Of a DNA stretch of 64,000 nt, positions 35,943 to 44,996 are shown piece after piece. The position numbers and the translations under genes were made by a program. The first letter of the stretch is position 1. Each line of letters starts with the position of its first letter. The notes under the pieces are model-generated. The model was not told where the DNA came from. It saw nothing but the letters and a program-made list of their open reading frames with translations, and searched no databases. The DNA comes from an uncultured Chloroflexales bacterium (GTDB taxonomy: Bacteria; Chloroflexota; Chloroflexia; Chloroflexales; Chloroflexaceae): contig CALGUG010000005.1 of the NCBI GenBank assembly GCA_937902315.1, positions 46,055-110,054 of the forward strand. Direction: 5' to 3'.

Positions 35943-37016
35943 ATGCCAAACTTGCGAACCTTAGTGGGCAGCATGGCTTTAACAGAGCTTGCTAGCCGGG
36001 TAGGGATCCCGTTTCGGCGTTTGGAAGCCTACCTCAAGGCCGAACGCCCGATCGCCCAGACTGATCGCGAAGCCTTGGCGGCCTTTTTCGGCATCGCCCC
36101 CAGCGATCTGCTCGATGAGCATACTCAGGTCGAGCAGCCCGCCCCGAAGGCGCGCGGGCGCGCCAAGCAAGCTCCGCCGATTGTGCCGCGCCAGGTCAAC
36201 CGTATGCCGCGTCCGGCGGGTGTGCCCCAGCCAAGCTCGCTTGTCACCAACCAAGGCAAGGTCGAGGTGCGTGTTACGGGCGTTTTGCAGCGCGACCCCG
36301 AGCCTGCGCCCGATAGCCGTAGCGCTCCGCGCGGCGAGGCCCGTTTTTGGCAGCTCGAGCTGTTGGTGCCGCATCAGCCCTTGCGCGGCGAGCCGCTCTA
36401 CCCGCCAATGCTGCTGCGCTGCGCCGTGCACCGCCGCCGCTTCGATGGCTTTCGTTGGCTGCGCCGTGGCGACAAAGTGGTGCTGACCGGCACGCTGGCG
36501 GCCCGCGCCGATCACCTCTACCTCTTCGCCGAAACGCTTTCGACGCCGCGCGCCGACCGCATGCTGAAGCTCTTGGACGGTCTGGCCGCCGCTCAAAGCG
36601 AGGCCGAGGCCGGCCTGCAAAAGCTGCTGGGCGACGATTGGCGCTCGCTGATCAAGCCTGCCCCGGGCGAGGGTTTGCAAGAGCAACGCCCCGTTTGGGC
36701 GCCCGAGCCGAGCCCGCCCAACGGCCCCCAAGGCCGCATTCAGATCACCGCCACCGGCCAACTGCAGAGCGATCCCAATGTCGAGCTCGACGAAGAGACA
36801 GGCGGCACCGCCGAGCTGCTTTTGGCGATTGCGCCGCGCGAAGACGAGCGCCGTCTGCCCGTGCAGCGTTATCTCTTTCGAATGCGTTTGCGCACATTGC
36901 GTGACTTTTTATGGCTCCAGCGCGGTGATACTATAAGCATAAGCGGTGACGTTGCGCGTTTGGGTCCTGAACTGCTGGTCGAAGCGACAACCATTCAACT
37001 GCCGCCCTCTGAATAG
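35943..37016 (+). CDS. HTH protein with duplicated OB-like domain, unknown function
   Basis: A 357-residue soluble protein. Residues 8-50 look like a Cro/XRE-type helix-turn-helix (MALTELASRVGIPFRRLEAYLKAERPI ... REALAAFFGI). A basic, Pro-rich linker (80-115) follows. Two related beta-domains then appear: about 120-225 (VEVRVTGVLQRDP ... FRWLRRGDKVVLTGTLAAR) and about 265-355 (IQITATGQLQSDP ... FLWLQRGDTISISGDVARL). The shared pattern (strand, G-LQ-DP, then FxWLxRGDxxxxxG) resembles an OB-fold, so nucleic-acid binding is plausible. I recognise no named family. AGGAG lies seven bases before the chosen ATG. Confidence 0.75.
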   Translation: MPNLRTLVGSMALTELASRVGIPFRRLEAYLKAERPIAQTDREALAAFFGIAPSDLLDEHTQVEQPAPKARGRAKQAPPIVPRQVNRMPRPAGVPQPSSLVTNQGKVEVRVTGVLQRDPEPAPDSRSAPRGEARFWQLELLVPHQPLRGEPLYPPMLLRCAVHRRRFDGFRWLRRGDKVVLTGTLAARADHLYLFAETLSTPRADRMLKLLDGLAAAQSEAEAGLQKLLGDDWRSLIKPAPGEGLQEQRPVWAPEPSPPNGPQGRIQITATGQLQSDPNVELDEETGGTAELLLAIAPREDERRLPVQRYLFRMRLRTLRDFLWLQRGDTISISGDVARLGPELLVEATTIQLPPSE

Positions 37017-37429
37017 CTTTCAACAGGCCGGAGCGCTTGAAGCGCCAGCCTCAAATCTTCTCTTTGAAGAAATCAAAAATCGACTTGCTCCGCTAGGGCA
37101 TAATAGTTTATGTGACTTGGAGCAGGCTTTTTAACGTTTTGCCAGACTGCTCCATGCAGCCGTCTGTGGCTGAGCTGTTCCCAGCAATAGCGCCTTGTTC
37201 AGCCACATACGCTTCGGCTTGTGAACGAGTGAAAGCAGGCTGATAATCTTTCCGTTCAGGGACGCCATTTAACGCGCCCTTCTACTGCTTATTTTCAGAA
37301 ACGAAGCCCCAATAGTGAGCATCGATCAGAAAGGAGGTGTAGCCCTTTCGATACCACAAAAGTGTTCCAGCGACATGTTGTTTTGCGTACGTGTACAGCC
37401 ATTACCGTTTCAAATCGAAGGAGCCTGCA
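37017..37429. other. Intergenic region, little recognisable
   Basis: 413 bases without gene, family A repeat or clear terminator. It should hold the promoter of the L,D-transpeptidase gene; I cannot point to one with confidence. Confidence 0.4.
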
Positions 37430-38509
37430 ATGCTTAGCGTTCGCCTCCGTCTGTGTACTGTCGCGCTGATTGTTGTTTTGCTGGAAGTCTCTTTTGGGTG
37501 GCAGACCCTTCCTAAAGCTCAGGCTCAAGCCACAAGCGTCGAGCGAGTCTATTTCCCTCAAACTGGTCACCACCTCTCGAACGATTTTGGCTTTTTAGAT
37601 TTTTGGCGCAGCCGAGGCCAAATGTTGCTGTTCGGCTATCCTCTCAGCGAAGCCTTTGAATCGAACGGGCGCGTCGTTCAATACTTTGAGCGTAGCCGTT
37701 TCGAATACGATCTCTCAACGGGCCAGATCCAACTTGGCCTCTTGGGGCGCGAGCTGCTGGCCGATCGCTGGTTCGAACCAGCCGAGCCGCTCGCCGACGC
37801 GCTCTACTTCCCCGAAACTGGACATAACATTAAGGGCAAATTCCGCAATTTTTGGGAAAAACGGGGCGGCGCCGAGATCTTCGGCTTGCCGCTGAGCGAA
37901 GCGTTTGAAGAAGATGGCCGCCTTGTGCAATATTTTGAGCGCACCCGCTTCACCTTTTATCCAGAAGCTATGCCCGAATATTATCGCACTGCAGAGCGGC
38001 GCCATGGCATTCTACTGGCCGCTCTTCACGAGATCGAGCTGGCCGATTTTGGGCGCCAGTCGATGCAGATGCAGAGTATTCCCGAGCAGCCCTTTGCGCG
38101 CATACCCGATGTGCCCGACTGGTCGCAGCATCTGTGGCCCTTGCGTATCGAGGTGAGTCTCGCCAGCCAGCGTTTGCGCGCCTACGAGGGCGACTTGATG
38201 GTCTATCAGGCCCCGGTTACGACCGGGCGCGACGACTTCCGCACGCCCGCCGGTCGCTACAGCGTCTATCGCAAGGTTCAGCTGCACACTATGCGCGGCA
38301 GCATGAAGGGCGAGACTTGGAATGTGCCCAATGTGCCTTGGATCATGTATTTCAACGGCGCTGTGGCGCTGCATGGCACCTATTGGCACAATAAATTCGG
38401 CACGGGCGCGCGCCTTTCGCACGGCTGCGTCAACCTCAATATCGATGATGCAGAGTGGCTTTATCACTGGGCTGCGGTCGGTACCACGGTGATCGTCACA
38501 AACGAGTGA
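37430..38509 (+). CDS. L,D-transpeptidase (YkuD) with two N-terminal FW/PLSEAF repeats
   Basis: A 359-residue exported protein: signal peptide (1-34, ending KAQAQ), two copies of a roughly 55-residue module (YFPQTGHHLSNDFGFLDFW ... FGYPLSEAF ... RVVQYFER and YFPETGHNIKGKFRNFW ... FGLPLSEAF ... RLVQYFER), then a YkuD catalytic domain (about 238-359) with HGTYWH and SHGCVNL, the nucleophile being Cys333. It forms 3-3 peptidoglycan cross-links or attaches proteins to the wall. The repeated module resembles LGFP-like wall-binding repeats. The start is supported by AAGGAG seven bases upstream of ATG 37430. Confidence 0.9.
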   Translation: MLSVRLRLCTVALIVVLLEVSFGWQTLPKAQAQATSVERVYFPQTGHHLSNDFGFLDFWRSRGQMLLFGYPLSEAFESNGRVVQYFERSRFEYDLSTGQIQLGLLGRELLADRWFEPAEPLADALYFPETGHNIKGKFRNFWEKRGGAEIFGLPLSEAFEEDGRLVQYFERTRFTFYPEAMPEYYRTAERRHGILLAALHEIELADFGRQSMQMQSIPEQPFARIPDVPDWSQHLWPLRIEVSLASQRLRAYEGDLMVYQAPVTTGRDDFRTPAGRYSVYRKVQLHTMRGSMKGETWNVPNVPWIMYFNGAVALHGTYWHNKFGTGARLSHGCVNLNIDDAEWLYHWAAVGTTVIVTNE

Positions 38510-39310
38510 TCCCAAAGCTAACAAGAGCGCCGCTCTGTCCAGAACAAAAGTATCACACTCATTCGAGCGGATTTGCTAGAGTCCTCAAAGCGATTCTAGC
38601 AAATTCGCTCGCTCAGCTTTGTACTTTGGCGACTAGGAATGTACCTTCCATCCGCCTCCAACCGCGTCCGCCTACGGCTACCAGCATCCCGCCCAACAAA
38701 ATAGGGCTTCTTTCTCATTGCCTTCATCGCGAATCTCCTTGTTCAAACCCTGCCTTTCCTCGTCAATCACAGACAACAAGCCTTGAGGCAATACTTGTTC
38801 TTATACCAAGTTCGTTTAAAAACTTGCCCACTTGGAGTGTAAGAAAACAAAACCGGGATGTCGCGCTATCGCGCGACATTTCACACAACAAAAAGAGACA
38901 AGTTCCATTCTGCCGAAGGCCAAATAGAATGAAGCAAGCGAATTTGGTTTCACCACACGAGGCATAGGAGCAAGTTTCACCACGTGAGGCACAGAGGATT
39001 TTTGCAAATGCTCCGCCGTACCCTGAGCCTGTCGAGGGGTATGGCCTACTGTTGTCTGACTCCCTTCTCCTGCTTGCGGGAGCTGTACATTAGCCACAAA
39101 TCGACATACGGTCAGCGTTATCTGCCCTCACCCCCCGACCCCCTCTCCCACACTGCGGGCGAGGGGCTGAATGCTTCCCGTTCTGTGCTCTCAAGGATAC
39201 TTCCGCGATGGTATGCGAACGATCGCCTTTTGCTGCCGACACGACTTTTGGCTAATGCATAGCTTGCGGAAGAAGGGTCGGGGATGAGGGCCAAAAAGCA
39301 AAAAAAGCAA
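38510..39310. other. Repeat-rich intergenic region
   Basis: About 800 bases without genes. Contents: family A copy 38663-38682, family C element 38803-38950 with internal dyad TGTCGCGC-TATC-GCGCGACA, family D copy 39018-39041 and family B copy 39079-39266. Confidence 0.65.
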
Positions 39311-39342
39311 AGGCGATTTCGCACTAGCGCGCGAAATCGCCT
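39311..39342 (-). terminator. Rho-independent terminator of the LacI-type regulator gene
   Basis: Perfect 12-bp arms AGGCGATTTCGC / GCGAAATCGCCT around 8 bases; on the minus strand it is followed by TTGCTTTTTTTG. Confidence 0.85.
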
Positions 39343-39355
39343 GTAGTACGGCTCT

Positions 39356-39369
39356 GAAAGCGTTTGCAA
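39356..39369. promoter_or_regulatory. Second candidate LacI-family operator, 3' of the regulator gene
   Basis: GAAAGCGTTTGCAA matches, at 13 of 14 positions, the reverse complement of the site in front of xylA (40583-40596). The central CG and half-sites fit the general LacI/CcpA family operator shape. Location after the regulator stop codon is unusual; it could serve looping or be coincidence. Confidence 0.45.
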
Positions 39370-39372
39370 AGT

Positions 39373-40383
39373 TTAGTGGTAGATCGCAGCCGACTTGCGA
39401 ATGATTAGCTCCGTCTGGAAGTGTGGCACCTCGGGATCGTTCCCGCTTAACAACCTGAGCATGCTTTCGGCGGCAGCACGCCCCATAGCTACCGCAGGCT
39501 GACGAATGGTTGTGAGCGGCGGCAGGGTGTAAGCCGAGAGCGAAACGTCGTCGAAACCGACCACCGACACATCGTTTGGAATGCGGAAATTGTGCGATGC
39601 CAGCGCCAACATCGCTCCATAGGCCGTTTGGTCGTTGCCAGCGAACAGCGCGCTAAAACGCACCCCACGTGTTAACAACTGTTCGACGCCCTTCAGGCCT
39701 GACTCCTCGTGGAACGAACCCTCGACCACCAGCTCTTCGTCGTATTCGATGCCAGCCTCTTCGAGCGCGAGCCGATAGCCGCGCAGACGGTCGAGCGCGT
39801 CGGGGTGGTTGCGGTGTCCGGTGATGTGGGCGATCCGCTTGTGGCCCAAGCCGATCAGGTAGCGGGTGATGGTACTCGCCCCCTCAACGTTGTCGATCGA
39901 GATGCAGCGATCTTCGAGGCCTTCGACTTTGCGGGCTGCGATAATGATCGGGATCTGTTCAGCCAGATCGCGCAGAAATTGATCGGAGGCTTGTCCGGCC
40001 AGCACGATCAGACCATCGACCCGTCGGTCGAGCAGAACATGGAACGGTTCGTGGTCATCGTTTGGGTCGTTATCGCGCCATAGGGTGCTGGCAAACATCG
40101 AACGGTAGCCGCTTTGATCGAGGCCCTGTTCGATACCAACCAGCATATTGGCGAAAAACGGGGTGGCGATATCTTGCACTACAACCCCAATCGTCATCGA
40201 ACGGCCACTGACAAGCCCACGAGCGACAGCGTTTGGGCGGTAGTGATGTTTTTCGGCTGCCTCAAGGACAAGCGCTCGTTTATCGGCAGCGACACCTTTG
40301 TTGCCATTGAGAACGCGAGATACGGTGCTAGGTGAGACACCAGTTATCCGCGCAAGGTCTTCGATTGTTACAGGCTTCGTCAT
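39373..40383 (-). CDS. LacI-family transcriptional regulator
   Basis: A 336-residue regulator. Residues 4-50 are the LacI helix-turn-helix with hinge helix (VTIEDLARITGVSPSTVSRVLNG ... YRPNAVARGL). Residues 60-336 are the periplasmic-binding-like sugar-sensing domain (TIGVVVQDIATPFFANMLVGIEQGL; FAGNDQTAYGAMLAL; DVSVVGFDDV). It is divergent from xylA, so it probably represses xylose use and is released by a sugar ligand. The ATG at 40383 (AGGAACT upstream) is preferred over a start 54 bases earlier because it places the HTH at the usual distance. Confidence 0.9.
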   Translation of the reverse strand: MTKPVTIEDLARITGVSPSTVSRVLNGNKGVAADKRALVLEAAEKHHYRPNAVARGLVSGRSMTIGVVVQDIATPFFANMLVGIEQGLDQSGYRSMFASTLWRDNDPNDDHEPFHVLLDRRVDGLIVLAGQASDQFLRDLAEQIPIIIAARKVEGLEDRCISIDNVEGASTITRYLIGLGHKRIAHITGHRNHPDALDRLRGYRLALEEAGIEYDEELVVEGSFHEESGLKGVEQLLTRGVRFSALFAGNDQTAYGAMLALASHNFRIPNDVSVVGFDDVSLSAYTLPPLTTIRQPAVAMGRAAAESMLRLLSGNDPEVPHFQTELIIRKSAAIYH

Positions 40384-40549
40384 AGTTCCTACCAGTTTCT
40401 GATCTATTTTTGTATTATACCCATTTTTGCGCTTCATATACAGATCGAGCGCTTGTTAAGGCGCCTCCTTTTCGGCTATACCGCACGTTCTACAGCTTAG
40501 ATCGACACCTCTATCTGATAACGTCATCAGCCTTTTAAAAAATAGCTAA

Positions 40550-40596
40550 TTGCATTATCGCACATTTAGCAGTAGAATGGGCTTGCAAACGATTTC
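40550..40596 (+). promoter_or_regulatory. xylA promoter with overlapping LacI-type operator
   Basis: TTGCAT (40550-40555), a 17-base spacer and TAGAAT (40573-40578) make a good sigma-70 promoter. TTGCAAACGATTTC (40583-40596) sits where transcription would start, an ideal repressor site. The long leader to the ATG at 40730 is about 145 bases. Confidence 0.7.
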
Positions 40597-40729
40597 TTTT
40601 TGCGCTCATAAAAAGCTAGTTTCACCCTTGTTTCGCGGGCTATCCCGAGCGTGTTAATCGCTCTATTCGGCGATTCATAGCGTCAGAATGGCCTATTGAT
40701 GACATCGTTGTCAAGAAAGAGGTATTGTA

Positions 40730-41896
40730 ATGAGCAATTACCAGCCGAAGCCGGAAGATAAGTTTACCTTTGGACTGTGGACGGTGGGCAATCCTGGCCG
40801 AGACCCCTTCGGCGAGCCAGTGCGCGAGCCGCTCTCGCCGGTAGAGATCGTGCATCTCTTGGCCGAGGTCGGCGCATACGGCGTGAACTTCCACGATAAC
40901 GACCTTGTGCCGATCGACGCTACGCCGTCGGAACGCGATGCGATTGTGCGCGACTTCAAGGCCGCCTTGAAGGAGACGGGCTTGGTTGTGCCGATGGCGA
41001 CCACCGACCTCTTCCGCGATCCGGCCTTCAAAGATGGTGCCTTCACCGCCAACGATCCCCAAGTGCGCGCCTTTGCTGTGCAAAAGACCATGCGGGCCAT
41101 TGATTTGGGTGTGGAGCTGGGTGCAAAAACCTATGTCTTCTGGGGCGGTCGCGAGGGCGTCGAGACCGACTCGACCAAGAACCCTCAAGAGGCGATTAAG
41201 CGCTATCGCGAGGCTATGAACTTCTTGATCGGCTATGTCAAAGATCAGGGGTACGATCTGAAGTTCGCGCTCGAGCCCAAGCCCAACGAGCCACGCGGCG
41301 ACATCTTCTTGGCGACCGTTGGCCATGCGCTGGCCTTCATCGAAACCCTCGACGATCCCTCGATGGTCGGTGTCAACCCCGAGGTCGCTCACGAGACCAT
41401 GGCTGGCCTGAACTTCCTGCACGGCGTCGCCCAAGCTTGGGATGCAGGCAAGCTCTTCCATATCGACCTGAACGATCAGGCTCCGGGCCGCTACGACCAA
41501 GACTTCCGCTTCGGTGCGGTCAACCCCAAGAACGCCTTCTTCTTGGTGAAGTTCTTGGAGGATGTGGGCTATAGCGGCAGCCGTCACTTCGACGCTCACG
41601 CCTATCGCACCGAAGGCCGCGAAGGAGTGAAGGACTTTGCGCGCGGCTGTATGCGCACCTACCTGATCTTGAAGGAGAAGGCTCAGCAGTGGAACGCTGA
41701 TGCTGAGATCCAGGCTCTTGTGAAGGAGATCAACAGCGCTCAAGGCGAGGTTCCGGCTTGGCAGGGTGGCTATTCCGCCGAGAAGGCCAACACGCTCAAG
41801 AACTTCGGCTTCGATCGCACCGCTCTGGCAGCCCGCGATCTGCGCTACGAATACCTCGACCAGCTCACGACCGAGGTACTTTTGGGCGTTCGCTAA
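40730..41896 (+). CDS. xylA: Xylose isomerase
   Basis: A 388-residue enzyme converting D-xylose to D-xylulose (also glucose to fructose). It is of the shorter (class I, actinobacterial-like) type: the N-terminus is KFTFGLWTVGNPGRDPFG, the catalytic His is in VNFHDND, and metal ligands are in LEPKPNEPRGD, NPEVAHE, HIDLNDQ and HFDAH. Regulated in all likelihood by the divergent LacI-type protein. No xylulokinase or transporter gene is adjacent. Confidence 0.95.
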   Translation: MSNYQPKPEDKFTFGLWTVGNPGRDPFGEPVREPLSPVEIVHLLAEVGAYGVNFHDNDLVPIDATPSERDAIVRDFKAALKETGLVVPMATTDLFRDPAFKDGAFTANDPQVRAFAVQKTMRAIDLGVELGAKTYVFWGGREGVETDSTKNPQEAIKRYREAMNFLIGYVKDQGYDLKFALEPKPNEPRGDIFLATVGHALAFIETLDDPSMVGVNPEVAHETMAGLNFLHGVAQAWDAGKLFHIDLNDQAPGRYDQDFRFGAVNPKNAFFLVKFLEDVGYSGSRHFDAHAYRTEGREGVKDFARGCMRTYLILKEKAQQWNADAEIQALVKEINSAQGEVPAWQGGYSAEKANTLKNFGFDRTALAARDLRYEYLDQLTTEVLLGVR

Positions 41897-41904
41897 TTGA
41901 GTTT

Positions 41905-41948
41905 CTCGAGCTGTCAGATGGCCCTTTGTGCTCTGCTGACAGCTCGAG
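41905..41948 (+). terminator. Stem-loop after xylA
   Basis: Perfect 13-bp inverted repeat CTCGAGCTGTCAG (41905-41917) and CTGACAGCTCGAG (41936-41948), eight bases after the stop. No T-run immediately follows, so it may stabilise the mRNA or act weakly as a terminator. Confidence 0.6.
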
Positions 41949-42394
41949 TTCGGTTTCCGCCTCAAAAGCCGTACCCTTCGACAGGCTCAGGGTACGGCTT
42001 TTGCATTCCACAGCCAACGTCCTTTTCCTCAGTGACTCAGCGTCTCGGTGGTGAAAAACAAAGAAAAACCTGCTTGGTGCTTGCACCAGGCAGGTTGCAG
42101 CGCTAGCAGCGATAACAGCGAAAGCAGAGAAGGCAGCGAAGGCAGCGCTTGAGGGCCCGAATGGATGGAGCCCTGCTCTGATAGCCGAAGGCGGACGCGC
42201 CAAGGAACGAATGGAAGCGAGAGACCTGGCCGCCAAAGCTATGGATCAAGAGAGCTTCGTCCCGTTGTTTCGTAGGAGATGATTTGGTATTGTACAGCGA
42301 TATTTGGCTGAAGCAGTAGATCAATCACACGAAAATGACAAGATCATTTCTTAAAAACTCTGTGCCTTAGTGCCTCGTGTGGTGAAACAAGTCC
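41949..42394. other. Repeat-containing intergenic region
   Basis: About 445 bases between the convergent xylA and hydrolase genes. Family D copy 41971-41995 and family A copy 42180-42199 with flank are present. No gene seen. Confidence 0.6.
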
Positions 42395-43468
42395 TCAGCG
42401 TAGATAGGCGAATTCTTCGCTGAACCAATCGGCGAGGATGCGCAGCATCTCTGGTTCGAGGATCAGCGAGAGATGGCTGGCCCGTTTGATCACTCGCCAA
42501 GTGGCTTGGGGCGGCAGCACAGCCCGGATCTGTTCGCCTTGGTAGAGCGGCACGATCGCGTCTTTGCCACCGTAGGCTACCAAGAGCGGCCCGCGAATAC
42601 GCTGAACGCTTGAACGCAGATCGAGCTTATCGATCAGGTCCCAGGTGCTGATGGCGGCCCGAATCGGCCACGACTTCCAAGCGCGAATGATGTGGTAGAG
42701 GCTGGCGTCGCTGGAGAGGTGATACATCGAGGGGCGGGTCAGCAGCAGCGCCTCGCGCCAGCGGTCGCGTTCGCTAAAGATCAGCTTGGGTGGCCCTTGC
42801 AGCAGCGCCACACCATCGACCTGTAGCCCATCGGCCACGGCTCGCCCTGCCAAACAGGCGCCCAGACTATAGCCGATCAGGCCGACTTGTTGGTAGCGAC
42901 GGCGCAGCCATTCGACCGGGCCGACGATGCATTCGAGCATCTCGGGGTAGCGCTGAATGCGCGGACTCTCGCCGTGCCCATCGAGGTCGATCAGCAGCAG
43001 GGCGAAGCCGCGCCCGATCAAGGCATCGACCAGCCGCCAAATGTAGAAGCTTTTGTTGCAGCCGCTGCCATGCACCACACAGAGCGCCGCCTGCGTTTCG
43101 CCCTTCGGGGTGATGTAGAGCGCGGGGACATAGCCTTCGTCGAGCGGGATGTCGATCCGTTCGATGGTGCGATCGGGGTAGCTGTTCGGTTCGAGCGAAC
43201 GCATGGGGTTGAGCTTCCAGTGGCGCAGATTGCTGCCTAGCAGATGGAGCAGCAGGGCCGGAAGCAGCATGGCGAGCAGCAAGCCCCAGTTTGGGCGGCC
43301 TGTTTGGCGTAATGTCGCTAAGGACCACGAGAGCGGCAGACTGGCAGCCATATGCCAGCGCGAGCGCCCTATCCAAGAAAGTCCCCACCAACCGGCTGTG
43401 CCAGTGATCAACTCAAAAACGCTCCACCAAAAGAGTAAAGCAAGTCCACAGCGTTCTTTGATCGACAT
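42395..43468 (-). CDS. Membrane-anchored alpha/beta hydrolase
   Basis: A 357-residue protein with two N-terminal hydrophobic segments (about 5-30 and 62-82), then an alpha/beta-hydrolase domain: oxyanion region VVHGSGCNKS, nucleophile elbow GYSLGA (GxSxG), likely acid in VAYGGKDAIVP and a His in KRASHLSL near the end. The substrate is unknown; it could be an esterase, lipase or dipeptidyl-type hydrolase. The start at 43468 is chosen for AAGGAGC upstream. Family A repeat 43558-43577 separates it from the next gene. Confidence 0.8.
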   Translation of the reverse strand: MSIKERCGLALLFWWSVFELITGTAGWWGLSWIGRSRWHMAASLPLSWSLATLRQTGRPNWGLLLAMLLPALLLHLLGSNLRHWKLNPMRSLEPNSYPDRTIERIDIPLDEGYVPALYITPKGETQAALCVVHGSGCNKSFYIWRLVDALIGRGFALLLIDLDGHGESPRIQRYPEMLECIVGPVEWLRRRYQQVGLIGYSLGACLAGRAVADGLQVDGVALLQGPPKLIFSERDRWREALLLTRPSMYHLSSDASLYHIIRAWKSWPIRAAISTWDLIDKLDLRSSVQRIRGPLLVAYGGKDAIVPLYQGEQIRAVLPPQATWRVIKRASHLSLILEPEMLRILADWFSEEFAYLR

Positions 43469-43660
43469 ACGCTCCTTGTTTCCACGTTTCATAGCGAATC
43501 CGCTTGCTTGCTTCAGCTTACGGCGGCGAGCTTTCTCACCAAGAAGAAGGTCCTATGCGCGTCCGCCTACGGCTACCAGCATCCCGCCCAACAAACGGGG
43601 CGTATCTGTGTGTGCCGAGACCTCCCCAAAGCCGATAATACAAACGGATTTCAGATCAGC

Positions 43661-44320
43661 CTATTCTGCGCCTTTGGTCCAGTCTAAGCCGCCCGCTTTG
43701 GCGTTTAGGCCCATTGTCTCTAAGTGGGCCGCGTCGTTTAGGCGAATCACACGCCAGCCGTTGCTCCCCAAGTGCAGCTCGCTGATCGAGCCGTTATCGA
43801 GCCAGAGCTTGCCGAAATTGATCAGATCGAGATCGATGACATGACATAAGATGGCGCGAATGGTGCCGCCGTGCGAGACAGCGATCACAACTTGATCGCT
43901 GCTATGGTTGTTTTCTATCTGCTTGAGGGCGCGTAATGCTCGTTCTTGCAGTTGTAAGTAGGACTCGCCGCCGATGCGCACTGTGCGGGCTGGATCGCGC
44001 TCGTACTGGCGCATGTGGTCGGGAAAGCGGCGATAGAGCTCTTCGGGTGTTAAGCCTTCCCATTGACCAACATCGATCTCGCGCAGATCGGGCAGCGCTT
44101 GGGGTGTGAGTTTCAGCTCAGCGCCGAGGATCTCGGCGGTCTCTTGGGCGCGCGCCAGATCGCTGGTATAGAGCGCGACAGCGCCGCGAGGTTTGAGGCG
44201 GGCGGCCAGCAGCTTGGCTTGTTCGCGACCACGCCGATTGAGCGGAACATTGGCTTGGCCTTGATAGCGTAAGGCTGCATTCCAATCGGTTTCTCCGTGG
44301 CGAACCAGTATCAGGCGCAT
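43661..44320 (-). CDS. Histidine phosphatase family protein (phosphoglycerate-mutase-like)
   Basis: A 219-residue enzyme with the catalytic signature LVRHGETDWN at 4-13, TSDLARAQETAE, a glutamate in LREIDVGQWEG and the second catalytic histidine in AVSHGGTIRA. Members include cofactor-dependent phosphoglycerate mutases, alpha-ribazole phosphatases and broad-specificity phosphatases; the exact substrate cannot be read from the sequence. It lies 62 bases after pyrE and has its own GAGAGGA site, so it may be the last gene of the pyrimidine operon. Confidence 0.9.
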   Translation of the reverse strand: MRLILVRHGETDWNAALRYQGQANVPLNRRGREQAKLLAARLKPRGAVALYTSDLARAQETAEILGAELKLTPQALPDLREIDVGQWEGLTPEELYRRFPDHMRQYERDPARTVRIGGESYLQLQERALRALKQIENNHSSDQVVIAVSHGGTIRAILCHVIDLDLINFGKLWLDNGSISELHLGSNGWRVIRLNDAAHLETMGLNAKAGGLDWTKGAE

Positions 44321-44382
44321 GGTGCGTTCCTCTCTGTAGAGGGAGCCACCGCCAGCCTGCAGCGGCTCCCCTGGGTTTTGTT

Positions 44383-44991
44383 TTATTTGCCGCCTTTACC
44401 GACCGATGTGTTGATGGGCACGCCCTGCTTGCAGAGCGGGCACTCTTCGGGCGCCCACGAGCTTAGGTTGATGTTGGCCAGCGCGAAGAGTTCGGGCGCT
44501 TCCACATCTTCGGCGCTGACGCCGCCACGGTTGCAGAGCGCAGCCAAGCCGATCACTTCGCCGCCCGCCGCCTTGACGCTGCGCACCACATTGCGGGCCG
44601 AGCCGCCGGTGGTCAAAATATCTTCTACGACCAGCACGCGCTTGCCGGGCAAGAAGGCATCGTAGCCACGTCGGAAGACGCGCTGATCGTTGACCTCTTC
44701 GGCGAAGACTGCGACCGGCGCTGGGCCATCGACGATCTGGCCGAGGTGATAGGCCACCCACTGCGACAAGATCACGCCGCCGATGGTTGGGCCTGCTACA
44801 ACATCGATCTTGGCAGCAGCGAAGTGCTCTGCGATCAGACGACAGACCGCTGAGGTATCGGCTGGCGAGGTATAGAGCGCATCTTTATTGACATACGCTT
44901 CGCCGTGACGACCCGACTTGTAGAGCACGTGGGTATTGGTCAAGAGAGCACCGACGCGCTCTAGAACTTCTAAAACATTAATATCACTCAT
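44383..44991 (-). CDS. pyrE: Orotate phosphoribosyltransferase
   Basis: A 202-residue enzyme adding phosphoribose to orotate to give OMP. The PRPP-binding loop VLVVEDILTTGGSARNVV is intact, and the N-terminus (VLYKSGRHGEAYVNKDALY) fits the family. The C-terminus has a CPLC motif (EECPLCKQGVPIN), seen in a subset of OPRTases and possibly a metal site. It starts six bases after pyrF, so it is co-transcribed. Confidence 0.93.
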   Translation of the reverse strand: MSDINVLEVLERVGALLTNTHVLYKSGRHGEAYVNKDALYTSPADTSAVCRLIAEHFAAAKIDVVAGPTIGGVILSQWVAYHLGQIVDGPAPVAVFAEEVNDQRVFRRGYDAFLPGKRVLVVEDILTTGGSARNVVRSVKAAGGEVIGLAALCNRGGVSAEDVEAPELFALANINLSSWAPEECPLCKQGVPINTSVGKGGK

Positions 44992-44996
44992 GGTGT

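Noticed and set aside
44341..44370. Stem-loop GGGAGCC / GGCTCCC after pyrE as terminator
   Set aside because: The T-rich stretch lies on the wrong side for the minus-strand gene and the histidine phosphatase gene follows closely.
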